From: Oscillospiraceae bacterium
GTDB lineage: Bacteria > Bacillota > Clostridia > UMGS1883
DNA length: 6,754 bases
Assembly: GCA_022508735.1 (NCBI GenBank)
Contig: JAFLUQ010000123.1
Location: 1 to 6,754, forward strand
Direction: 5' to 3'
Part shown: piece after piece, positions 1 to 6,067 of the stretch
How positions within the stretch are numbered: the stretch's first letter is position 1
Layout of the letters: every line of letters starts with the position of its first letter
Position numbers and translations under genes: made by a program
The notes under the pieces: model-generated
Told to the model about the DNA's origin: nothing
Database searches by the model: none
Seen by the model: only the letters and a program-made list of their open reading frames with translations

Positions 1-336
1 GAGGTGCAGCCCCCGGGCAAGAAGCTCCAGAGCATATCCCTGCTCTCGGGCGGCGAACATGCGCTGACGGCTATAGCCCTGCTGTTTGCGCTTTTGAAGG
101 CCTCGCCCTCGCCCTTTATCGTGCTGGACGAGATCGAGGCGGCCCTCGACGACGAAAACGTATACCGCTTTGCCGACTATATACGTAATTATGAAAATAA
201 CACTCAGTTCGTTGTTATCACCCACCGCCGAGGCACAATGGAGGCTGCGGATATCCTCTACGGCGTAACCATGCAGGAGAAGGGCGTCAGCAAGCTCTTG
301 TCGATGAAATTAGAGGACGTAGTAGATGAAGAATAA
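1..336 (+). CDS. smc: Chromosome segregation/condensation protein SMC, C-terminal end (5' truncated by window)
   Basis: This is the last 111 residues of SMC, the ATPase that with ScpA and ScpB forms the bacterial condensin that organises and segregates the nucleoid. The reading frame is open from base 1, so the gene continues upstream of the window. Seen here is the C-terminal half of the ABC-type head: the QPPGKKLQ lead-in, the ABC signature LLSGGE (bases 40-57), Walker B with its catalytic glutamate in FIVLDEIEAALDD (about 115-153; D at 127, E at 130), and the H-loop histidine in VITHRRGTME (codon at 223). The tail around YGVTMQEKGVSKLLSMKL is typical of bacterial SMC ends. All visible motifs look intact; Walker A, coiled coil and hinge lie outside. 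It ends 15 bases before ftsY, the usual Firmicutes arrangement. The identification is very secure. Confidence 0.96.
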   Translation, partial: EVQPPGKKLQSISLLSGGEHALTAIALLFALLKASPSPFIVLDEIEAALDDENVYRFADYIRNYENNTQFVVITHRRGTMEAADILYGVTMQEKGVSKLLSMKLEDVVDEE

Positions 337-339
337 ATT

Positions 340-345
340 GGAGGA
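340..345 (+). promoter_or_regulatory. Ribosome binding site of ftsY
   Basis: GGAGGA lies 6 bases upstream of the ATG at 352. It immediately follows the smc stop codon (334-336) and fixes the ftsY start. Confidence 0.85.
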
Positions 346-351
346 ATAAAT

Positions 352-1608
352 ATGGCATTATTTGATTTTTGGAAAAAGAAAAAGGCAAACGAGCCTGTAG
401 AAGAGAAGGACGAGCAGAAGCTCGATGAAGCCCTTGAAGAAGCCGAACAGGCCCTTGAAGAAGTTATAGAAGAAGCGGAGCCGGAGGAGGCATGGGAGGA
501 GATTTCTCCGACCGAACTGCCCCTTGATGGCACCGTGTTCGGCCCGGACGAGGACGAAATAGCCGAGCTGACCGCAGAATATGAAGAAGACGAAACCGAA
601 GAAGCCCCGGAAGCCGAAGAGGCCCAAGCGTTTGAGGAACCGGAAGAAGTCCCGGCTCAGGCCCCTCAGGTTGAAAAACCAAAAACCGGCCTATTTGCCC
701 GCCTTATGCAGGGCCTCGGCAAGACCCGCAGCGCCTTTACCGGTCAGGTAGACGAGGTGTTTAAGCCCTCCCGAAAGATAGACGACGACCTCTATGACGA
801 GCTTGAGGAGGCCCTTATCATGGCCGATATCGGCGGCTCCACCTCTATGGACATAGTTGAGACTCTGCGCCTGCGCGTGAAGGAAAAGCGCATAAGCTAC
901 GCCGAGGACGCAAGGGCGGAGCTTAGAGCCATAATAAGCGAGATCCTCAGCTCAGGTGACAGTGAGCTGCATATTGACACCACCCCTTCCGTGGTGCTTG
1001 TTATCGGTGTGAACGGCGTGGGCAAAACCACCACCATAGGCAAGCTGACCAATAAGCTCAAGAACGAGGGCAAGACCGTGGTTCTTGCCGCGGCCGATAC
1101 CTTCCGCGCCGCAGCAGCAGACCAGCTGGAGATATGGGCCGAGCGTAACGGTGTGCAGCTCGTGCGCCTGACCGAGGGCGCCGACCCCGCCGCAGTGATC
1201 TTTGACGGCTGCAACGCCGCCAGAAGCAGAAAGGCCGACGTGCTCATCTGCGACACCGCAGGGCGCTTGCACAATAAGAAAAACCTTATGGAGGAGCTTA
1301 AGAAGATATACCGCGTTATTGAGCGCGAGCTGCCCGGCGCGCGCAAGGAGGTGCTGCTTGTGCTTGACGCCACCACAGGCCAGAACGCCGTCAACCAGGC
1401 CGAGGAATTCAATAAGGTGGCCGAGCTGACGGGCATCGTGCTTACTAAGCTCGACGGCACGGCCAAGGGCGGTATCGTCATTCAGATAATACAGAAGCTC
1501 GGCGTGCCGGTGAAGTTCATCGGCGTGGGGGAGGGCATTGACGACCTTCAGGTGTTCGATGCCGAAAGCTTCGCGTCGGCGCTGTTTGATGAAAATTCTA
1601 ACTCCTAA
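352..1608 (+). CDS. ftsY: Signal recognition particle receptor FtsY
   Basis: FtsY is the membrane-associated receptor GTPase that docks the Ffh/4.5S RNA-ribosome complex and hands nascent membrane proteins to SecYEG. The 418-residue protein has three parts. Residues about 13-110 are a glutamate-rich, low-complexity A region. A basic/amphipathic helix begins near residue 113 (GLFARLMQGLGKTR), expected to touch lipid and begin the N domain. The SRP-type GTPase (G) domain follows. Its motifs are all present: P-loop GVNGVGKTT (219-227), DTFRAAA (from 249), DTAGR (301-305), TKLD (365-368) and the closing GVGEGIDDL (from 391). The start is the ATG with GGAGGA six bases upstream; MALFDFWKKKK gives a short basic head that could contact membrane. 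The acidic region makes it longer than the short FtsY of B. subtilis, resembling the extended A-domain type. It follows smc directly, as in many Firmicutes. Ffh is the other SRP GTPase, but the acidic N-terminus, the lack of an M domain and the smc neighbourhood exclude it. Confidence 0.97.
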   Translation: MALFDFWKKKKANEPVEEKDEQKLDEALEEAEQALEEVIEEAEPEEAWEEISPTELPLDGTVFGPDEDEIAELTAEYEEDETEEAPEAEEAQAFEEPEEVPAQAPQVEKPKTGLFARLMQGLGKTRSAFTGQVDEVFKPSRKIDDDLYDELEEALIMADIGGSTSMDIVETLRLRVKEKRISYAEDARAELRAIISEILSSGDSELHIDTTPSVVLVIGVNGVGKTTTIGKLTNKLKNEGKTVVLAAADTFRAAAADQLEIWAERNGVQLVRLTEGADPAAVIFDGCNAARSRKADVLICDTAGRLHNKKNLMEELKKIYRVIERELPGARKEVLLVLDATTGQNAVNQAEEFNKVAELTGIVLTKLDGTAKGGIVIQIIQKLGVPVKFIGVGEGIDDLQVFDAESFASALFDENSNS

Positions 1609-1616
1609 CTGATTTT

Positions 1617-1622
1617 GGAGGT
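1617..1622 (+). promoter_or_regulatory. Ribosome binding site of the UPF0182 gene
   Basis: GGAGGT sits 6 bases before the ATG at 1629, inside the 20-base gap after the ftsY stop. Its strength and spacing support this start over internal methionines. Confidence 0.85.
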
Positions 1623-1628
1623 GCTCAT

Positions 1629-4355
1629 ATGTATCCGGATAAAGATGACATCGAAGCCTTTTTCTCGAAAATTTTAAAGTGGATAGTCATAGTTGTTTTG
1701 GTCGTGGGTGTGATAGCGCTTTTCGGCCTTGGCATGGAATACCTTAAGGTCCGCGAGGTGGGCGAAGAGTTTGTGCCGGTGTTTTTCGTGCGCGTCTCCG
1801 CCCGTCTTGTTGCCGGGGCAGCGCTGTTCCTGCTGACATTTGTGCTGACTATGGTAAACGGCTCAGTCATGCGGCGCGTGGCTTCTTCCCGCGGGGAGCT
1901 GATGTGGATAATGAAGCGGAAGTTCATTATCGCGGTAAGCGCCATATTCGGCCTTTTGACGGCGGTGCTCTGCTCGTCGGGCCTTGGCGAGAGCTTTCTC
2001 TTGTTCGCTAACGCCGCGCCCTATGGCGAGACCGATCCGCTGTTTGGTAAGGATATAAGCTACTTCTTCTTCCGCCGTGAGTTTTACATGAGCGCGGTAG
2101 ACATTTTCGTGTTCATAGCCATCATGATACTGGCCTATACCGCCGTCTCATATATCGTTATGTACGCCGGAGACAGAGATCGCGAGTCTCTTCTCAGCCT
2201 CGCAAGGGATAAGAAGATCTTCGGCCACTGTGCGGTGATCGTGTTCATTCTCGGCGCGGTCAAGGCCCTCACTTACCGCTTTACCGCCGAGGGACTGGTG
2301 TATTCCTCTGTTGCCGACGTGACCGGCGCGGGCTACACTGCGGTAAACATCTGGCGGCCCTTTTATGCCGCCGCGCCCTATATAATAAGCGTGCTGATAA
2401 TACTTGCCCTGATTTTCCTGTTCAGAGGCAAGCTCAAAAGGGTGCTCGTCTGCGTGGCGGCCTTCCCGGCGGCGCTTATCGTGGTGACTGTTGTGGCCGC
2501 CTTTACCCAGCACTTCATCGTGGCCCCCGAGGAGGTTGCCCATGAGCAGCCATATATCGAGAGCAACATGAAGTATACCAAGATGGGCTTTGGCCTCGAT
2601 AACGTTGAGATAGTCACCTTCCCCGTGTCTGAAAACCTCACCGCCGCCGACATTGAGGCCAACGAAGAGACCATAAGCAATATCCGCATAACCGACCTTC
2701 AGTCAACGCTTTCGGTTTCTAACTCGGCTAAGAGCATAAGAAGCTACTACACCTTCACCGATTCTGACATTGTGCCCTATTACGTGAACGGCAAGCAGAC
2801 CGCCCTGAACATCGCTCCCCGCGAGCTGGATCAGAACCGTCTGCCCGACGCGGCTCAGAACTATATCAACCGCCACCTTCGCTATACCCACGGCTACGGC
2901 ATCGTGGCCAATACCATAAACGCTACAAACAGCGACGGTCAGCCGCTCTACACCATAGACAATATGCCCGTCACAAGTCAGGCGGGGTACCCCGAGGTTA
3001 CTCAGCCCCGTATCTACTACGGCGAAAAGAGCGACAGCTACGCCATTGTGAACACCGGCTACGACGAGCTGGATTACGTCACAGATGAGGAGCTGACCGG
3101 CAAGATCTACGACGCGGACAGCGGCATAAAAATGACGATGTTTAACCGCCTGCTCTTTGCCATCGATAATCTCGACTATAAGATGCTGATCTCAGGCTAT
3201 ATAAACAGTGACAGCCGCCTGCTCATCACCCGCAATATCTATGACCGTGTTGAGAAGGCCGTGCCCTTCCTCATTCAGGATAATGACCCCTATATCCTTA
3301 TCGATGAAAACGGCAGGCTTAAGTGGATACTTGATCTCTACACCGCCTCCGATAAGATGCCTTACGGCCAGAAATATGCGGGCGTGAGCTATATCCGCAA
3401 CAGTGCCAAGGCTGTTATCGACGCCTACAGCGGCGATCTCAATATCTATATAACTGACGAAAAGGACCCCATAATTAAGACCTATAAAAACATTTACCCC
3501 GGCGCCTTTACCGAGGGCGACCTTCCGGCCGATCTGGCAGAGCATATACGCTGCCCCGAAATGCTGTTCAAAATTCAGTATCAGGTCTATTCCCGCTATC
3601 ACATGACCGATACCACTATTTTCTACGGCAATTCCGACCTGTGGACGACCCCCAAGGAAAAATATATGACGAGCGACGCCACCGACATGCAGCCATACTA
3701 TAACTTTATGGAGATTCAGAACTTCGGCAGTGAAGACGCCGAACTTGTTCTCATGCAGCCCTTCGTGCCCGCTAACCGTGAAAACCTTGTGGGCTGGCTG
3801 GCCTCAAGAAGCAACGGTGAAATGCTGCTCTACCGTTTCCCCACCGGCGAAACGGTCTACGGCCCGCTCCACATTGAGAACCGTATCGACAGTGACGCAA
3901 CAATTTCCCGGGAAATGTCACTCTGGAACCAGAACGGTTCAAGGGTCATCCGCGGCAATCTCCTGGTAATTCCTATCGAGCAGAGCCTGCTCTATGTTGA
4001 GCCGATCTATATCAGCACCGATAACGATGCCGCCCTGCCCGAGGTGGCGAGAGTCATCGTTGGCTACGGCGACGAGGTGGTTATGGATATGTCGCTGAGC
4101 GCGGCTCTGGATAGACTGTTCGGCAGCGGCGAGGCGGCAGCTCCCGAGGATAACAAGCCCGAAAGTAATGAGGGCAACCCGACCTATACAAACCCCTCCG
4201 GCAGCATGAGCGCCGTGGCCCGGGCTTATGAAGACGCCGAGCGCGCAATGCGAAGCGGCGACTGGGCGCGGTTCGGCGAGTCTATGGAGGAGCTTAAGAA
4301 GGCCATATACGGCCAATATGTTGAAAGCGGGGTAGAGCTTGATGAGGAAAATTAA
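1629..4355 (+). CDS. UPF0182 (COG1615) family multi-pass membrane protein
   Basis: A 908-residue membrane protein of the UPF0182 family, whose molecular function is not established to my knowledge. The N-terminal third has seven likely membrane helices (about residues 18-38, 55-79, 98-118, 155-179, 197-216, 249-266 and 270-292). Family-like signatures are DPLFGKDISYFFF (136-148), between helices 3 and 4, and HEQPYIESNMKYTKMGFGLD (305-324), just after the last helix. Residues about 300-830 form a large soluble domain, probably extracytoplasmic, rich in Tyr, Asp and Asn, with no catalytic motif I can name. A Pro/Glu/Asn/Ser linker (about 835-860) leads to a C-terminal helical segment, EDAERAMRSGDWARFGESME and onward (868-893), also typical of the family. 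Length is normal for UPF0182. GGAGGT six bases upstream supports the start. The end overlaps the following lipoprotein gene by 14 bases, suggesting coupled translation and a shared envelope role (inference). The family call is firm; the function is unknown. Confidence 0.93.
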   Translation: MYPDKDDIEAFFSKILKWIVIVVLVVGVIALFGLGMEYLKVREVGEEFVPVFFVRVSARLVAGAALFLLTFVLTMVNGSVMRRVASSRGELMWIMKRKFIIAVSAIFGLLTAVLCSSGLGESFLLFANAAPYGETDPLFGKDISYFFFRREFYMSAVDIFVFIAIMILAYTAVSYIVMYAGDRDRESLLSLARDKKIFGHCAVIVFILGAVKALTYRFTAEGLVYSSVADVTGAGYTAVNIWRPFYAAAPYIISVLIILALIFLFRGKLKRVLVCVAAFPAALIVVTVVAAFTQHFIVAPEEVAHEQPYIESNMKYTKMGFGLDNVEIVTFPVSENLTAADIEANEETISNIRITDLQSTLSVSNSAKSIRSYYTFTDSDIVPYYVNGKQTALNIAPRELDQNRLPDAAQNYINRHLRYTHGYGIVANTINATNSDGQPLYTIDNMPVTSQAGYPEVTQPRIYYGEKSDSYAIVNTGYDELDYVTDEELTGKIYDADSGIKMTMFNRLLFAIDNLDYKMLISGYINSDSRLLITRNIYDRVEKAVPFLIQDNDPYILIDENGRLKWILDLYTASDKMPYGQKYAGVSYIRNSAKAVIDAYSGDLNIYITDEKDPIIKTYKNIYPGAFTEGDLPADLAEHIRCPEMLFKIQYQVYSRYHMTDTTIFYGNSDLWTTPKEKYMTSDATDMQPYYNFMEIQNFGSEDAELVLMQPFVPANRENLVGWLASRSNGEMLLYRFPTGETVYGPLHIENRIDSDATISREMSLWNQNGSRVIRGNLLVIPIEQSLLYVEPIYISTDNDAALPEVARVIVGYGDEVVMDMSLSAALDRLFGSGEAAAPEDNKPESNEGNPTYTNPSGSMSAVARAYEDAERAMRSGDWARFGESMEELKKAIYGQYVESGVELDEEN

Positions 4356-4869
4356 ACTGATGGCCCTTGTGCTGGCTCTCTTGCTGCTTTTCACCGCCTG
4401 CGGCAGGGAAAAGGTCGACGCTGACGCGGTGGTCGAGGGCAACGCCACATCAAAAGTGACCGCCGGAGAAAACGTGTTTGAGATAAAAGACAGCACAGTG
4501 CGCATGAACGGCGAGGTGCTGGCCGGCGGCATCGGCGCGGTAGAGGACGTTATCTACGTGCTGGGAGGCAAGGTGTATTTCAACACTGACGAGGGCGCGA
4601 AATATATTTCCACAAAAAACGGCAAGATAAAGAACTTCGGCGCCGGGCGCATAGTGTACGCCCAGGGCGAATGGCTCTACTATAACAACGCCGACCTCTA
4701 CATGGTGAACGTCAACGACGGCAAGCAGAACCTGCTCCATCAGAGGGATATCGCCGGAGGCCAGCCGGAGCTTGAATTTAAGGAAGACACCGGCGAGAAG
4801 ATCTATTTCACCGACGGCACAAAGAGCTTTTACATTAAGAAGAACGGAACTGCACTGACTGAAGAATAA
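4342..4869 (+). CDS. Small predicted lipoprotein, possible partial beta-propeller-like repeats
   Basis: A 175-residue predicted lipoprotein of unknown function. The N-terminus is a classic type II signal: MRKIK, a hydrophobic stretch (residues 6-17), then LFTAC with the likely lipidated cysteine at residue 20. The mature protein should therefore be anchored on the outer face of the cytoplasmic membrane. The remainder is mostly beta-like with short repeats: VIYVLGGKVYFNTDEG, then EWLYYNNADLYMVNVNDGK, then GEKIYFTDGTKSFYI. The YY-N-x-LY-x-N-x-DG pattern recalls blades of DUF5050-type beta-propellers, but there are too few for a full propeller. The ATG at 4342 is chosen because it begins the signal peptide; an in-frame TTG at 4339 would add one residue. 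Only a weak purine stretch (GGGG at 4329-4332) precedes it. The start lies inside the UPF0182 gene, so translation is probably coupled and the two proteins may work together (inference). Lipoprotein call strong, role unknown. Confidence 0.85.
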   Translation: MRKIKLMALVLALLLLFTACGREKVDADAVVEGNATSKVTAGENVFEIKDSTVRMNGEVLAGGIGAVEDVIYVLGGKVYFNTDEGAKYISTKNGKIKNFGAGRIVYAQGEWLYYNNADLYMVNVNDGKQNLLHQRDIAGGQPELEFKEDTGEKIYFTDGTKSFYIKKNGTALTEE

Positions 4870-4872
4870 GCT

Positions 4873-5415
4873 ATGAATAAGTTTATAAAGGCGAGCCACA
4901 TCAGTATTTGGCAGCCGATAATAATGTTTGCAGTACTATTTGTGTTCGCTGTTGCGGTTGCCTCAATAACCAGTCCGTCTATGGCTTTGACGGTAGCGGC
5001 GATATTTGCAGTCATGTGGCTGTTGGTGATCGCCGCCGAACTTCGGATAGTGAAAACAGGACTGTCGGTCGAAAACGGAGATATATACTATCACGGCTTC
5101 TTTAAAAGCAAGAAAATAGACCCTATGGATATGAAGGCCTGTGTTATAGTAAAATCTCAGGGAGAGACCCGATTTTCCACGTATGATTTAAAGGACAGGA
5201 ATAAAAATCCGCTTTACAGCATGGTGTTTTTTAATAATATTGACAGAAGAGATATAAAGTCGATCGAAGCTCTCGGAAGATTTTACGGCGACATGAGTCT
5301 TCAAAGGGCTTACAGAAAAAAGGTTGAATTTTCTGTGATTTATGACGAGGACTTCGTGAATTATGTCAGCAGATTAAATCCGGAGATAAAAATTGTAGAT
5401 TTAAGAAAAAACTAA
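4873..5415 (+). CDS. Small two-helix membrane protein with possible PH-like domain, unknown function
   Basis: A 180-residue protein I do not recognise by name. Two adjacent hydrophobic segments (residues about 15-31 and 37-57) form a membrane hairpin. A roughly 120-residue, probably cytoplasmic domain follows. It begins RIVKTGLSVENGDIYYHGFF, reaches KKIDPMDMKACVI near 80-92, and ends with a helix-rich, charged tail. The strand pattern with a G-x-x-I-Y-Y core and a conserved-looking K-I-x-x-x-D step resembles bacterial PH-domain membrane proteins (bPH/DUF304-like); this is a fold guess only. The ATG begins three bases after the lipoprotein stop and has only a poor purine run (GAAGAATAAG) upstream, so it may depend on coupled translation. 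Base composition is unlike its neighbours: hand counts of three 60-base lines inside it gave about 43, 42 and 33% GC, against about 57% in a line of the UPF0182 gene. Its codons are richer in AAA, ATA, TTT and AGA. That suggests later acquisition or a different expression history. Confidence 0.8.
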   Translation: MNKFIKASHISIWQPIIMFAVLFVFAVAVASITSPSMALTVAAIFAVMWLLVIAAELRIVKTGLSVENGDIYYHGFFKSKKIDPMDMKACVIVKSQGETRFSTYDLKDRNKNPLYSMVFFNNIDRRDIKSIEALGRFYGDMSLQRAYRKKVEFSVIYDEDFVNYVSRLNPEIKIVDLRKN

Positions 5416-5425
5416 AAAAATATAT

Positions 5426-5431
5426 GGAGGG
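5426..5431 (+). promoter_or_regulatory. Ribosome binding site of the cytidylate-kinase-like gene
   Basis: GGAGGG lies 6 bases before the ATG at 5438, within an AT-rich 22-base gap. It is much stronger than the sites before the two preceding genes, so this gene can start translation independently. Confidence 0.85.
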
Positions 5432-5437
5432 AAACTT

Positions 5438-6064
5438 ATGTCAAATTACGTGATAACCATCGCACGCGGCTTCGGCAGCGGAGGCAAAAGAATAGGTATG
5501 AGGCTGGCTAAGGAGCTGGGCGTGCCCTGCTACGAGAACCAAATACTCACCATGGCGTCGGACGACAGCGGCATCAACCGCGAGCTGTTCGCCGAGGTGG
5601 ATGAAAAGCTCCGGGGCAGCTATATAATCAGCCGCCTCAAGGGCCTGCCCTCGGAATACATCATTGAGCCCAGCGAGAAGAACTTCGTTTCAGACGTGAA
5701 TTTGTTCAACTATCAGGCCAAGATAATCCGTGAGCTGGCGGCAGCGGAGTGCTGCGTTATCATCGGCCGCTGCGCCGACCATATCCTCAGGGACTGCAAG
5801 AAAGCGGTCAAGGTGTTTGTCTGCGCGTCAAAGGAATTTTGTATTGGTACGGTCAAGGAGCAGCTCTTTGTGTCTGAAGCCGAGGCCGAGCGCATGGTCA
5901 CCAAGACAGACAAATACCGCGGCGACTACTATAAGTACTACACTGGCGGCAAGAGCTGGAACGACCCCGCCAATTACGACATCTGCCTTAACAGCGAAGC
6001 ATTAGGCGACGACGGCGTTATTGCCGCTATCAAAAACCTTCTTGAAATCAGGGGACTAAAATAA
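5438..6064 (+). CDS. Cytidylate-kinase-like P-loop protein (Cytidylate_kin2 type)
   Basis: A 208-residue P-loop protein resembling the cytidylate-kinase-like family (PF13189) common in Clostridia. True CMP kinase transfers phosphate from ATP to CMP/dCMP; the substrate of this branch is not established to my knowledge. Visible features: an N-terminal strand and glycine-rich loop, ITIARGFGSGGKRIG (residues 6-20), where the usual GKS/T is GGKR as in this family; a CMP-kinase-like YENQIL (32-37); strand plus IIGRCADHIL (108-117), a family hallmark; the lid-like helix SEAEAERMVTKTDKYRGDYY (146-165); and the closing WNDPANYDICLNS (174-186). Length is normal. The stretch at 132-142 (KEFCIGTVKEQ) lacks the arginines I would expect in the lid of family members, so activity may be altered. 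The start is set by GGAGGG six bases upstream. It ends three bases before the MATE gene, so the two are probably co-transcribed. It is not the canonical cmk, which has a GSGKST loop. Confidence 0.88.
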   Translation: MSNYVITIARGFGSGGKRIGMRLAKELGVPCYENQILTMASDDSGINRELFAEVDEKLRGSYIISRLKGLPSEYIIEPSEKNFVSDVNLFNYQAKIIRELAAAECCVIIGRCADHILRDCKKAVKVFVCASKEFCIGTVKEQLFVSEAEAERMVTKTDKYRGDYYKYYTGGKSWNDPANYDICLNSEALGDDGVIAAIKNLLEIRGLK

Positions 6065-6067
6065 TAT

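Noticed and set aside
388..684. Repeated GAAGCC/GAAGAA units in the ftsY 5' region as a DNA repeat array
   Set aside because: There is no fixed period or exact unit. The repetition follows from Glu/Ala-rich protein sequence.
897..1481. A 194-codon open frame on the minus strand across ftsY
   Set aside because: It is a shadow of the ftsY GTPase domain. Its translation is Ser/Thr/Ala-rich low complexity with no domain, while the plus strand has every FtsY motif.
3939..4532. A 197-codon minus-strand open frame spanning the UPF0182 end and the lipoprotein start
   Set aside because: It lies opposite two well-supported genes, has no recognisable domain, and GC-rich codon use on the plus strand easily creates long antisense frames.
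5240..5268. A perfect TTGACA (5240-5245) as a possible -35 box for the kinase-like gene
   Set aside because: No -10-like hexamer lies 16-18 bases downstream. TATAAA at 5253 is only 7 bases away, and the site is deep inside the AT-rich gene where such hexamers arise by chance.
5413..5437. AT-rich run after the 4873-5415 gene as a terminator
   Set aside because: It is A-rich on the coding strand with no preceding GC hairpin and no T run, so it does not fit an intrinsic terminator for plus-strand transcription.
6042..6067. TTGAAA and TAATAT as a promoter for the MATE gene
   Set aside because: The spacer is only 14 bases and the -10-like element abuts the start codon, leaving no room for a leader.
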